This document shows, piece by piece, positions 43,589 to 55,747 of a stretch of 64,000 nucleotides of DNA. The number at the start of each line of letters is the position of its first letter. The first letter of the stretch is position 1. The notes under the pieces were generated by a model that saw only the letters and a program-made list of their open reading frames with translations, did not search any database and was not told the DNA's origin. Origin of the DNA: Hyposmocoma kahamanoa (lineage: Eukaryota; Arthropoda; Insecta; Lepidoptera; Cosmopterigidae); assembly GCF_003589595.1 (NCBI RefSeq), contig NW_020653851.1, positions 23,691,656 to 23,755,655 on the forward strand, given 5' to 3'. A program made the position numbers and the translations under genes.

Positions 43589-44068
43589 CATCGAGTATAT
43601 AACCAGAAATAGATACGAAATAAGGGCCATATATTCCTGGTAACACATTGCGATACAGCTCTTATAAATATCAACTCCCGTTTGCACTGAAATATAGACA
43701 GCCCAACTACTGCCCCGTGTCTCCGTATATTCCAAAAAATATTCTGTATTTATTGTAATAAACATCATATCTCTACTAACAATGCTGTGCTGTTCTATTC
43801 GGTGGTGTGGGAGAAACCGCAAAACATCTAATTACAAAACAAGCGGAATCACATTTCTTTGGTAATTAAATATGTAATATTAATTTTCGTCCATTATAGC
43901 AAAGCTCAAATTAACTGATTGATTTGAAGTGAAACAGTTGACGACACCCGTCAATTGTTTCGTACTCAGGCTAGCCAATCGGAGCGCAGTTGTCACAATA
44001 ATGATGTGGCAGAATAGTTTTCAAACAAATTAAACGACATTTCGTCTATTTCTGGTTAATACTCGATG
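43589..44068. mobile_element. TIR element family T1, copy 1
   Basis: Inverted ends CATCGAGTATATAACCAGAA and, at the right, the complement of CATCGAGTATTAACCAGAAA. They are flanked by a perfect 8-bp duplication CCCGTAAC (43581-43588 and 44069-44076). 480 bp, non-coding. The family also has copies at 46491-47534 and 36955-37170. The 8-bp target size fits hAT or P superfamilies; which one cannot be told without a transposase. Confidence 0.9.
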
Positions 44069-44076
44069 CCCGTAAC

Positions 44077-45034
44077 ATTTTTTGGGAAATAATAAAGATT
44101 CCAAAAACCAAATTAAATTGCAGCGAACTGTTGTCAGAGCTGCTTAAAATATGTTACTGAAAACTAAACAAAGAATATACCGACAAAATTAATCAATATT
44201 TAGCAAACAATCAAGAACTTGTTCAAATGACAACAATATAACGAGTTCTTTCTATAAAATTATTTTTCTACGAAAAAATACTGTACTTCCGAATGAAATA
44301 CTTCTTCAACTCAACGATGTATATTGTTTATTATCATTCCTAACATAGTACTTTTCTATTCCTGTACTTTAATCTGTCAATTATAACTTCGTAAACCATA
44401 TCCTAAAAGCGCTCTTTTTAGTTCTGAATCAAAATTCTATTGTCTTATTATCATATTTTTTAAAGTACCGTTCACAGAACCAAACAGACTTGTAAAGAGT
44501 TTAAAAAAAAAAGTCGAATTTTTGCTAATTAAAATATCAAATAGGACTACTCAAACGCAGTACTGCCTCCTGATTGGTTAAATCGGCTTAAAAGTCTTGC
44601 AACCAGACCATAAATCTTTATAAAAAATAGTTAAAATATAGCGGTACTTGGCCATTTCTATTCTATCTCATTGGTTTGAAGAAGGTATGAAGATGCTGTA
44701 TAGTCCTTTGCCTACCCTATTTTAAATAGATTAATATTAAAAATTGGGTTGTTTTCATGGGTTCATAGCAAAATATACATGAAATATTGGTTCTGTTTCA
44801 TAATTTTATTTACTCGTAGAAAAAGTATTGTATAAAAAGTATAATTAGGTCTTAAAATCTCATACCTATTACTTAGGCCACAAACCCAAATACAAACCCT
44901 CATTAAGCAACGGTTGCATAAAATAAGTACTATTCCGGTATGATGGAGTAATTTAAGAAGTACGGAAGTTTATGAAATGTATAATAATAATAATGAGATT
45001 TATTCATCTAAAACATGACAGTTTTATGCTATAA
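44077..45034. other. Intergenic, nothing recognised
   Basis: AT-rich, no gene. The stretch 44540-44640 (CTGATTGGTTAAATCGG, AGTCTTGCAACCAGACCATA) recurs at 48890-48960, so it is part of another dispersed repeat. Confidence 0.4.
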
Positions 45035-45275
45035 AGTGACGGGAAGTATAAGTCGTGCGCCTAGTAATAAGCGACACGTCTGTCCATAACAGTTGCAGTT
45101 GTAAAGTTGACAAGTCCCATGTCCTGTAGTTTCACCAACACCCATACCCTCCAACAGCAATATGCTATAACAGCAAAACGCAGCAATGCTCACATTACTG
45201 CTTGGCAGCAGGAATAGATATGGTAACAGTACGTACTACCCTGGACAAAGTCTTTCACAAGGAGCTCTACTACTA
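45035..45275 (-). repeat. Dispersed repeat R1, copy 7
   Basis: GCGACACGTCTGTCCATAAC, GTTGACAAGTCCCATGTCC, CGCAGCAATGCTCACATTAC and CTTTCACAAGGAGCTCTACT. Confidence 0.65.
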
Positions 45276-46309
45276 TATTCTTAGAGTTGATAATGTTAAT
45301 AAGGCTTATAATTTAATAATGTCGTTTTTTTAATTTAAAATAGATTATTTATTATAAAAATGTCATAACAATAGTTTTCGGTAACATATAATTTTATTGT
45401 TATTGCGTTAGGAAGACGTTTCGTAACTTTCTGAATTTCATTCATTTCATTTGTTTCCTTATTTTTATTTGCACAAAGGTTTACTTTAGCGTAGTAAATA
45501 AGGCAGTAATATTCATAATTTGAATAAACTCATTTACTTTTCGGATCTTTTATTACTACTCTTTTTTTAAACCGAGTTCTCAACCATAGCGTTCTATACA
45601 AATACATTTATACTTGGTTAGGAGGGTTAAAGTTACCTCGAAAATTAGATAAATTGAACACACAGCCAGCGTGTGTCAAAATTCCAATCTTACAATTTGC
45701 ATAGTACGAATGTGAAAAAAATACCGATGACGTCATAAAACTTGAAAAAGCCGATTCAATGATGCGCGCGACATCGTTGTTGGAATCTGGCATAAATTCA
45801 ATGAATGGATAGGAATTTCATACAGCTCCTATCTGCATTATTTCTCATTACAGAATTGCTTTGAAACTCACGTACGTGTTTTATCTTTTAGTTTTGTTCG
45901 TAGAAATATGAATAACGAATTGAAGGAATAAACAATCTCTTTATGATCAGCAGCGAGTTTCTATTTTAATTTAGCCTGTAGAACTAAAAAATAGTCGCTG
46001 TATCCCATCGGGTTACCATCGCTAAAAAAAAACACAACGGCTATGTATTTCCCATTTTATTTTTTAATAAGACATTTTAATCTAATACGCACCCTTCAAA
46101 ATTATAATTACGAGTTCGCAAACGCTTGCCACTACAAAAGCAATAAGTCGTCAATTTTCCCCACACCCCCACACCCTTCCGACGCACCCCACGCATCCCA
46201 GACGCCCCGTGGGAAAACTCGCGCCCCTCCCACACGACCTATGCGGCTAATGATACCCCTCGGTTTTCAATTTAATTGAATTTTTTTCTATATCTAAACC
46301 TGAAATAAT
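45276..46309. other. Intergenic, nothing recognised
   Basis: No supported gene. A C-rich run (CCCCACACCCCCACACCC) lies near 46160. Confidence 0.35.
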
Positions 46310-46480
46310 AAATAAATATTTGACAACATAACATACTTTGCTCTGATCCCAAAGTAAGTAGTTAAAGCACTTGTGTTATGGAAGTCGGAAACAACGACGG
46401 TGCCACAAATGCCCAGAGAATATAGAAAGTTAGTTTTCTGCATTGACCCGGCCGGGAATCGAGCCCCACTCCCCTTCCCT
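46310..46480 (-). repeat. tRNA-derived SINE (different family), partial
   Basis: On the minus strand a box B-like GGCTCGATTCCCGG is followed by GGGCATTTGTGGCACCGTCG and an AT-rich tail. The box A end is cut at the junction with the transposon at 46491. Confidence 0.55.
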
Positions 46481-46490
46481 AGTTATAGAT

Positions 46491-47534
46491 CATCAGTATA
46501 TGTACAACCAGCAATAGAGACGAAATAAAGGCCTTGCATCCCTGGCAACTCATCAGGCAAATGGTCCTTATATCACTTTTCACGCAAACGAGAATTGATA
46601 TTTAATTCTCGTTTACGCTGAAATCACAAATTAGAAAACTGAAATACATAGTACAACGCCAACAACTGACCTGTGTGAACGTCTCCGTATAATCGTATTC
46701 CAAAAACATTCTGTATTTATTGTAATAAAGATAATATCTCAAACCATGGAGGGCTGTTCTATTGGGTGGTGTGGGAAAAACAGCAAAACTACTAATTACA
46801 AAAGAAACGGAATCACATCTCATCGGTAATTAAATACTAAATATGTAATTTTTCAATTTTCGTCCATTATAGCAAAGCTCAAGTTAAACTGATCGATTTG
46901 AAGTGAAACAATTGTCGACACCCGTCAATTGTTTCGAATTCGGGCTGGCCAACCGTAATGATTTCGCGAGTTTCATAAAAACATCACACGAGTGTTTTAA
47001 TGCCTAATTATGTAGTTACATACACTGCTTTATTTATACACATATTTTATTATCTCTATGATGTGTTCAGGAACCGCATGTTATGACTGACGAAATGGCG
47101 GAAAACAAAAACTTCACGCATGTCACACAGTCGTAGTTTTTATTTAATTCATAGACAAACTACGAGACTAAGAGTCGGCCCCAACAATCATATCGTTCGA
47201 TATCAAATAACGTGTGAAATTTGTCAAAATTGTTTGCTATTGATATTTCTATCGAATAAAACTTCATCTCGACTGATATTAGAATTAAGGTCCAATCAAA
47301 TTGTTTTGTTTTTCAGAGACGTTCGAAATTTGAATGTAATCATAAAATTGAATTTGATGCTAATAAACCAATGATAACATTTTCACAGATCTGAAATTTG
47401 TTCTAATTCTAAACAGTTTATCTCTAAGCTGGTCGTAATTTGTGGATTTTGAACACATCGTAGAGGGCTTATGATGTGTGTAAATAAACACATTAAATGA
47501 CATTTCGTCTCTATTTCTGGTTATATACCCGATG
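46491..47534. mobile_element. TIR element family T1, copy 2 (longer)
   Basis: Left end CATCAGTATATGTACAACCA, right end complement CATCGGGTATATAACCAGAA; flanking TTATAGAT (46483-46490) and GTATAGAT (47535-47542), 7 of 8 identical. The first ~440 bp align with copy 1; the remaining ~570 bp (about 46960-47480) are not in copy 1 and have no recognisable transposase. Confidence 0.8.
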
Positions 47535-47542
47535 GTATAGAT

Positions 47543-47942
47543 AAATAGTGACATTGGTAGATATAGTAATTGATTTGCTTGTTTTACTATAAATTTACTG
47601 GTACAGACAATCTCGGTGGCCCAACGCTTCATAATAAACTTTTCTAAATTGGTTCTGGTCTGTGTGTCCTAGGAAGTGCCCCAGAGTGAATTCCGTTACT
47701 CTGGTACATATAGTACAGGGAATTTCCTAGTTTGAGGTCAAGCAATTATTATTATTTTGGATATGTATCTATTTTAGACTTTCGCATCTCCCATGGCCGT
47801 TTAAAGTGAAATGAGAAATATTTTGGAATTCACAAAACAATCGACTGCGAATGTGTCTGCAATTTTTGCAGTTTCTACTTTTATTGCCTGCATGCTAGTG
47901 TCTATTTGTTATTCCTCATAAACCACGAAACACATTCATAAA
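47543..47942. other. Intergenic with dispersed repeat pieces
   Basis: 47668-47745 matches 24755-24830, and 47815-47910 matches 33110-33200. No gene is seen. Confidence 0.45.
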
Positions 47943-48206
47943 GGCGCGTTTATTCGACACGAATTTCACCGCGGCCACCCCGCGCGGACGACCGCGTGCG
48001 TCTAACTGTCATGGCAAAATACCCTCTATTTATTTAGAAGATTTTACGTTTTAATTTAAATGAGCGTCCTGGGCGCGCGGGCGAGGCTGGCTTGGATTTA
48101 AATGTTGTTGCCCATTAAATAGAATTCAAATTCGTCATTAATGTACACGAAGACTTGGTAACTGGGCGGTTGCCGCGCGAAAACTTTCTCCTCGTGTAAC
48201 TGGGCG
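47943..48206 (-). mobile_element. GC-rich MITE T2, copy 2
   Basis: Reverse orientation relative to 42820-43049: starts GGCGCGTTTATTCGACACG and ends TTTCTCCTCGTGTAACTGGG CGC, with AACTGTCATGGCAAAATAC inside. The target duplication is unclear. Confidence 0.7.
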
Positions 48207-48654
48207 CTAAATCTTCATATAATAAGAAATTGTTTTATTTGTCTAAATGCAACACACGTAAGTTTACATAAGATTTGTTCATACAAATTATTTTATATCG
48301 ATTTTTCGCAATTGTTACAAATAGAAAATGAAACTACTTTTTCGGATCGAAATCGCGTTTGTTTGTTTTCTTTTTCAAACAAACCTTTGGATTGTAAAAA
48401 AATTACAAAATTTTTATACAGAAAATAATTAAAATCAATTATAAATTCTTAATAAGTTTTTAAGTAGTATGTGGCTAAATTGCAATTAAACTTCAGTTGA
48501 GATAACATTTTAAGCGAATGTTTTAATTTTGAACTTATGTAACCTCCTTGCCTGAATTTGAACCTGACTTATGTAAGGAAGTAGCCACTTGCTAGAAATT
48601 TCAAAAAAGAAACTCCTTACCAACCATTACAGTCTTGTAATGGAAAGACAAAAA
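48207..48654. other. Intergenic, nothing recognised
   Basis: Very AT-rich, no gene or repeat identified. Confidence 0.4.
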
Positions 48655-48840
48655 TATAATAATAAGGCAACACACTCATAGCCCCGCACTAGGGAAACCC
48701 TGTGTCGCGTGTGCCTTGGATAAACACATAGACAACCACAAATTACACCCAAACTCACGAGAGAAATAAATGTAGGTCATACACTATTTCTTCCGGCCTG
48801 ATAATCGCACCCAGGACCTCTGCGTGGCAGTCCGGCAAAG
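48655..48840 (-). repeat. tRNA-derived SINE, copy 2 (most complete)
   Basis: Minus strand: remnant head GCCACGCAGAGGTCCTGGG with a worn box B, GGCCGGAAGAAATAGTG, then the body TTTCTCTCGTGAGTTTGGGT, TTTGTGGTTGTCTATGTG and an AT-rich tail. Same family as 10691 and 60375. Confidence 0.75.
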
Positions 48841-49613
48841 ATTCAAAAATAGAACGTCGTACTTTTTCTAATTCAAATATCAAATACGCCTCTAAAACGG
48901 TCTTTCGGTCTGATTGGTTAAATTGGCCTAAAGGTCTTGCAACCGGGCCATAAATATTTATTTAAAAAAATATATTGGTTGAAATCATAGATTTAGTAAT
49001 ATGGGTACACTATATACTAAATCTATATACTTAATTATGCGGTACTTGACCACCACTTTGATTTTTATTCAACGTTTATTTGACTCTCGTTTGAGTTTGT
49101 CGTCATGGACTGTTAACAAAATATACATTAAATATTAGTTGTGTTTGATTATTCTATTTGTTCATACAAAAAGTAATGTATGCGATCATTACATAATTAG
49201 GCCTTAAAATCACGTACTCATCTACAACCCTCATTATGGAACAATTGCATAAAATACTACTAAGTATAATGAAATTTAAAATATTAAATATTATTAAACT
49301 AAACTCAATATTAATGCGAAGCATTTCAAACGTCGCTCTTCACTTCTGTTCACCGAGCTTTACAAATAATTAAAACGAAAGCTTACAACTTAAATATTAG
49401 ACAGCAATTAAAAATTTTTGCCTATTGCTCCAAAAATAAAGAAGGCGCGGCGCGTGCCAGACACGTGGCGTGCACTTGTTCCCGCATACATACACGCATG
49501 ATTCATACTCATCATATAGGGATTATAATTGAGCAAAAAATAATAAATATCGCATATATGGTGAAACAAAGCAAAAAAAAAAAAGCAACAAAAAATCACG
49601 TCACCAAAAGAAC
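48841..49613. other. Upstream/downstream of the tRNA gene, no gene
   Basis: 48890-48960 shares a repeat with 44540-44640. The rest is AT-rich. The frame at 49408-49671 merely crosses the tRNA. Confidence 0.4.
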
Positions 49614-49685
49614 AGGTCCCACCGAGATTTGAACTCGGATCGCTGGATTCAGAGTCCAGAGTGCTAACCATTACACCATGGAACC
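49614..49685 (-). tRNA. tRNA-Gln (anticodon CTG)
   Basis: 72 nt on the minus strand. All stems close: acceptor GGTTCCA/TGGGACC with one G-T pair; D arm GTGT...GCAC; anticodon stem CTGGA/TCCAG with loop CTCTGAA (anticodon CTG); T arm CCGAG TTCAAAT CTCGG. No intron. CCA is not encoded, as normal in eukaryotes. A TTTT terminator on the gene strand lies five bases downstream (49606-49609). It looks like a functional RNA polymerase III gene, unlike the tRNA-like SINE heads elsewhere in the window. Confidence 0.97.
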
Positions 49686-49794
49686 GTTAGAGAGAAGTGT
49701 GAAATTTACGTCCATATGGTATAGAGCGATGCTATTTTAAAATCATTTATTTTTACATCCGTCCATCTATATATTTATACAACAAAGCAAGAAC

Positions 49795-50075
49795 TTTTAA
49801 CCGACTTCAAAAAAGCAGGAGGTTGTCAATTGGACTGTGTTTTTTTGAGTATATTTTACGCATTTACTCCAACATATTTGTGAACCGATTTAAATGGTTC
49901 TTTTTTTTTGGTAAATAGAGGGTCTCAGTAGTGGTGCCACTTAAATTTGAAGAAAATATCCCACCGCTTAGGGTGGATACCACATTAGGTTATGAACCCG
50001 ATTTATTGGGTTTTACCTACTTTCCGTTAACCGATTTCAATAAAACTTTGCTAATGAATGTAACAAACACAGTTA
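49795..50075 (+). repeat. Dispersed repeat with ACCGACTTCAAAAAAG start
   Basis: ACCGACTTCAAAAAAGCAGG, GAACCGATTTAAATGGTTC and TCCCACCGCTTAGGGTGG form the kind of non-coding interspersed repeat I associate with many lepidopteran genomes. No second copy was found in this window, so this is recognition from general knowledge. Confidence 0.4.
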
Positions 50076-52994
50076 AAGCTCGTTTTTTTTTATAAAATGC
50101 TGTAATTATAATTGAAATACGACACCGAGACGATAAACATCTATTTTTGTGATCTAATTGTTATTGTTCGAATTGTCTGAATGTCACTTCACGGTTATGT
50201 GATCAATTAATTGCAAACGTTTTTATATGGGCATTATGTATTTATAAGTACAAACTTTTAGCCTACATTCTTTTAAAAAATAAACCAACAATGGTTTTGT
50301 ACTTATTACATTTAAGTACAGTGGAAAATTAATTTTAATAATACAACACTTTTAACTTCTTATTTTCTTATGATTCTGAGGCCGTCATGTGGTTATAGAC
50401 ATCATTTTTGCTCGTACGGCATAATCCCTTTTAGCCAATAATCGCCTGACACTTTGTCCACGTCACTGCAATGTCCCTCAATAATCGAATTGTCATCGGT
50501 TAACAATTATTTGTCATCGATCATCGCACGACAGACAAGGAAGAGGTGACTCATATGTATGATTGAAGTTATTTTTAAATCAATACCAATTTAATTAAAA
50601 TGACAGATCTATTTTCGTAACTACATTTTCGTCATCGAAAATTAAATTAATAAATTTAACTGGAAATTAAATTTAACGCATGAAAAATTGACTACGATTA
50701 CAAAAACCATAAACGAATAGGTATGTTTTTTATTCTGCAATAAAGTTTTCTTAATAAAAACATAAAAACAACAAATAAGATTTTTTTATTAAAATTGCTT
50801 ACTTCATGTTCTTTTTGTAACCTGTATACTTGCGACAAAATATGAAAATAAATTACTAAATTGAGTTAATATGTTGTCGCTATCCTTGTTTATTGTGCAC
50901 CATCGATGTCAATCGACATTTGTGCATAAAGCAAGCCCAATTGGATCTTTTTTGAATTATTCGAGCAAACATATTGAATAGAGTGCAACATAACTCATTG
51001 TGCAAATAATAGTGTAATCTATTGGCAGGTCTGAGGTGGACATCGCTTCGAACAGTCAGAATCCAAAAATAAAATTGAGTTAAAAATGTTATGTACTTGG
51101 TAATTGTCATTTATGTTCAAGTTTGTAGTAACAATTGTACAAGAATTGTTGTTGTACCTATAATGTAATGTTAGAATTACATCTTGTAACTACCAAGATT
51201 CATAAAAATGGTATTGTGTTAATACATGTATTACCACAAAATATTAATGCTAAAGCTCTTTTCCTCGTGACACTATCACACGTGTTAATAAAAATATTCG
51301 TTTGCGTACTTAACAGAGAATTCGTAGAAAAACTTAATACAGGATGAAATATTGAATCATCGATTTTTAATTACTTAAAGCAGCTGAGCAACTATGTTAT
51401 TTTATTGTTTGACCGATGTCCATGGCAATTTCAATAAGCTACTACGACCATACCGCTTTATTGCATGACAATTAGTTACATCGAAATGGAACAATAAAGA
51501 GCACCCCTTGGAGCTATACTGAAAGTTCGTCATTGTAAGGATGCAAGTATTTTTTCGTATTTGGGGAGCCTTTGGAAATTGTTGACAAAAGCAAGTGTCC
51601 ACACAACTGCCCGTTTGATTGCAAGTGGTAAAATAAAACAAGAGGGAAAATAAAGTTGATCATTCGTGTTTGGAGCTTTGTTCAGCAGAAGTACTGGTCA
51701 GTTTGGACAAATACTTGAACTTAATTGAATTCCCGGTGTAATTTCGCTGTTGCCTAATGCAATTTTAATTGAATTGGGCTGTTAATTTCAAGAGCTTTTC
51801 GTGTACACTTTACCAACGCACTTAGAAGCAAGTAATTTACTTACCTACTTCACTCAATTGAATTTGAATATATGACGAAATAGTTTCTTAAGTATTTATT
51901 CCAACATTTGTTTTATAAAGAAATTGTACTTACGAGTATTTCTCACACGCTTTATTGTGCCAATGGAATATGAATAATCATAAAACTGTAATCATAAACC
52001 ACGCCAGTTGTAACCAAATCGTAAATAATAACTTACAATAATTGTACAACTAAATTTAATTTACAACCACCAACATCTCTTAAATGGTAATCGAATTTAT
52101 AGCTTTAAAATCGAGTTAGTTGAAACCAATGGTTGCCAGTGAATAGGGGTTAATGATTACACGTGGCCCGTCCATTATAACATTAATGCAGTATCCACCC
52201 CGTTTTTAAGCGAGAAAACTTAACATTTCACTTAAACTTACTACTACGTTTTGTATAATTAATTAATTTTATGTAGAAATAATACAAGAAATTAGACATA
52301 GCTACTTGCTGCTATACTATTGTAATAAAAAATATCTAGCTGGAGTTGTTGTGTCATCCAATAAACACTTTCGTATGACATATTTAAATATAGGTATTTT
52401 CCCTGAATCTATTCCACAGACATCTTCTCTTGATATTTCTTTATATTTATTTCCTTATTAAATAGCGTTATTATTTTCCTGTACTATTCTATGCACTTTC
52501 CTAACAACAGAATAGTAAGTATGTATATTATTATTTTGTGTACCTATACATTATTAATATTAAATATGTAACTAGTATGTTTATTTAATATACTTATTCG
52601 AATGTATTATGTTATGAAATATTATATTTATTTATACATTCTATTATTGAACTATACCATTTTCTTACATCCTGTATTTTGAAAAGTAAAGTTTTCGGTA
52701 CGCCGTCGAGTTATACATTAATTTCATTAAACAACAATTGATTTTAATTGCACTAAAAGCTTTTTAGAATGCACGCAATCTTATCTCGATTTGTTGACAG
52801 GCATACAACATTAAAATGATTAAATATTAAAGTTTTTAATTGCAATGCATTTAAAATTACATTTCACTTTTGATTCGTTGACAAATGTTGATAAGCGTGA
52901 CGAAATTCTAGGACAGACAAGTTACGGTCACGGGAAATAAATGGATCATTTTTTTAAATTAATTTTATTCATTTATTCCCAGACCATAAGGAAT
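50076..52994. other. Longest repeat-poor non-coding stretch
   Basis: About 2.9 kb with no recognised gene, transposon end or RNA. Short frames (50880-51110, 51402-51641) have no features. It may hold regulatory or single-copy sequence, but nothing positive can be said. Confidence 0.35.
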
Positions 52995-53269
52995 CTAGAC
53001 ACCTTAGAATAATAACGCATAGAATGATAGTTTCATATCAAACGAACTGTCACAAGTGAGGCAAAAACCAAATTCATGTAGGCGTAAGCAACTTGTAACT
53101 ACGCTCGTCGGCACGCACACAAATATACAAATAATGATGCCATGGAATAACATTTCCCTCAAAAATGGGGAAATTGTATCTTGCTTAACTCATCATTAAG
53201 TTAAAGGTGCCTACAGATTTGCCCGACATTGTCGATCAGGTGCCTACAGATGTGCTCGGTTTTGTCGAT

Positions 53270-53840
53270 GAAAAACGAATATAGCACTTATTTGTAAATC
53301 CAAGATGGCGGACACGATTTTTCAAAATATGCTATATGGGTATCCTTTTCGAGGTATTTGGGGATGCTCATTACGAATATGGCACTCATTTCTAAATCCA
53401 AGATGGCGGACACGAGTTTTCAAATAAATGCAATATGGGTATCATTTTCGAGGTACTTGGGGGTGCTCATTACGAATATGGCACTCATTTCTAAATCCAA
53501 GATGGCGGGCACGATTTTTTCAAAAAAATGCTATGTGGGTATCATTTTCGAGGTATTTGGGGATGCTCAGTGTGAATATGGCACTATTTGTAAATCCAAG
53601 ATGGCGGGCACGATTTTTCAAATAATGGCAAGTTGGGTATCGTTTTCGAGGTATTTGGGGGTGCTCATTACGAATATTGCTTTTGTTTGAACTGTCCTGT
53701 TTGCCATCTTGGATTTAGAAATGAGTCACATATTTGTATTGAACATTCCCAAACATCTCGAAAACGATACCCAACTTGCCATTATTCGAAAAATCGCGCC
53801 CGCCATCTTGGATTTAGAAATAAGTGCCATATTTGAAACC
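53270..53840. repeat. Fold-back minisatellite, ~98-bp unit with YY1-like motif
   Basis: Four forward units start their CCAAGATGGCGG motif near 53299, 53397, 53495 and 53593, that is every 98 bp. Each unit also carries TTTTCGAGGTATTTGGGG and TGCTCATTACGAATATGGC. From 53695 to 53840 about one and a half units follow in inverted orientation (CCGCCATCTTGGATTTAG). The array can fold back on itself. Frames reading through it are repetitive and not genes. Confidence 0.9.
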
Positions 53841-54408
53841 TAAAACCGAAAATGCCATAAGCAAACATTAAAGAAAATAACTGTTAAAATAGATTAAAAA
53901 ATCGCTTAAGAATGCTCCCCTTTTAAGAAAATAAAATATTTTAATATAAAATATTTCGCTTGAGTTACGAAAAGAAAGACATATAATAAGCTATCAAAGT
54001 TGTACTGGTGGTGCCAACACTATAGTAGAAACAAATATATAAGTACTGTAAATTTGTTGCAATATGTGCTCCAATTCAAATAAAATTAAAATAAATAATT
54101 ATTCAATAAAGCATGAACGCAGAGCCGTTAAAAGTATTATAAAATAATTAAGTGTCCCAATCACTTACAGGAGTTAACGAAAACATTTAATGTTTATTCG
54201 AGTAAATATTAGTTCAAAATGCGCAAATAAATCGAAATTACAGGCACCACTAAAATTTACGTAATATAATTATTTTGATACAGAATAGCAAAATGGGGAG
54301 AAAAAAAATTCGTTACTTTGCAACACTTTCGTATCTTGTTGCCGCGAAATTATTTTTCTGTTTTAGTGAATATTTACATAAAAATATGAGTTGAAACGCA
54401 TTACTTAC

Positions 54409-54483
54409 TTGTGGAATGCGATGTTAGTGTCTATTTTGTTTGTCTGTTGTATTTTTACACCCATTTACCGCACATTTCGTCAT
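54409..54483 (-). pseudogene. THAP-like exon of the P-like element, frameshifted
   Basis: Opens MTKCAVNGCKNTTDKQ on the minus strand and ends at a GTAAGT donor (54408). Compared with 553-675, two bases are missing, so the frame meets a stop after about 19 codons before reaching the FHK-type end. It begins 146 bases inside the element end, the same distance as in the short copy. Confidence 0.55.
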
Positions 54484-54636
54484 TTTTAGCAAAAAATTTT
54501 GGAGCTGTTCGCGGTGCAATATGACCTTGAGCACTAACAGCCCGCGCGCTCCTGGGACGCGTTTGGAACCCTCTAACTTGCCTCACTTAGCGTGTGCGGG
54601 CTAGGCTTCTATGCGTTATTATTCTAAGCTAGACAC

Positions 54637-55747
54637 AATGGTGTGCTACTTATCGGATCACATAAATCTATAACATAAATTCTAAGGATCACTTGTAACT
54701 TTTGAGTTTATTAAGGCTTCTACAATTATACAGAATCTCAAACGTATTAAATCAAGCAAAATAGTCGTCGAGATATTAACGTTTGAATTCGCTAATTTTA
54801 TCACCATCTGACTAAATGTTATAACATTTCTGACGTTTAAACTAAGGCCAAAATTCGATTCACTAACAATTGATGATTAAAATAATAATAATTTGAAGCA
54901 AGGTCGAAGGATTTTTTCTGTGTTCAATCTTTGTATTATATGATTATAGGTAATAATTATAAGAAAATAGTGACGTCATTTCACAAAAAAATATAATTAT
55001 GGTATCGCGGTGGTAAAACGTCGTGAAATTCAATAAAAATTAATAATTTTTTAAAGGAAATTTAATTGCAGTTGGCACTATTTATTCTCAATTGTTTCAC
55101 TTTTTTGTCCCATACTTTGGACTTGGTCCAACTTTTGACATTTTGTTTTCTGAAGAGTAGCTTTCTCTTGAAAGTCTTGAAACATAAGAAATAGGAAAAG
55201 TCGAAGGTTTTAAGTTGCGTACAGTACTGCCATCTATTAGCACTGCCAAGAAACCACGCCGATATAGTTATACTGACATATTTTTATTATTTATTTATAA
55301 AGCATTGGCTTCAGAGCTATCAGCTTAATGGTAACAAATAATCAAGAAATGCACAACGTAATATACTTAGACTAAAAATTAATTCGTGTAAAAAACGTAA
55401 CTATTAAAACCCGCCATTTTTTTTCTTATACTGACATCTAGTGAGGAGTTTGTAAATCTCAATGACAATGAACTTACGCTCTTTTATCTTTGTATGCACC
55501 TACACATTCTTTATACATTAATACTGTTCGCGTATAGTTAAAAGCGTTGTTGTAATAAACAATTGCTGTACAATATTTAACCCATATTTAACCCAAATAA
55601 TTACAAACAAGCACATTTCTCTGCGTAAACACGGATCATATGATTTCGTATTGATTTTGCCGAAAATAATTAGAAATTGGTGGAAATATCAATGGATCAC
55701 TCACAAAACTGAGTAGAACTATTGTGTAATTATTCATCAAAAGCTCG
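54637..55747. other. Upstream of the membrane-protein gene
   Basis: No gene or repeat recognised. An in-frame stop at 55727-55729 bounds the next gene's first exon. Confidence 0.4.

Larger units (their letters stand above)
53003..54628 (-). mobile_element. P-element-like transposon, 1.6-kb non-autonomous copy
   Basis: Inverted ends CTTAGAATAATAACGCAT flanked by a perfect 8-bp duplication CTAGACAC (52995-53002 and 54629-54636). The 5' end on the minus strand is at 54628, followed by a THAP-like exon (54483-54409). The 3' end region (53003-53110) matches the right end of the short copy at 408-780. The interior contains a fold-back minisatellite (53270-53840) and AT-rich sequence with no transposase catalytic domain seen. 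Confidence 0.85.

Noticed and set aside
53358..53690. 110-residue open frame with repeated MALISKSKMA-type blocks
   Set aside because: It is the translation of the 98-bp minisatellite; all frames through the array look repetitive and there is no start context or domain.
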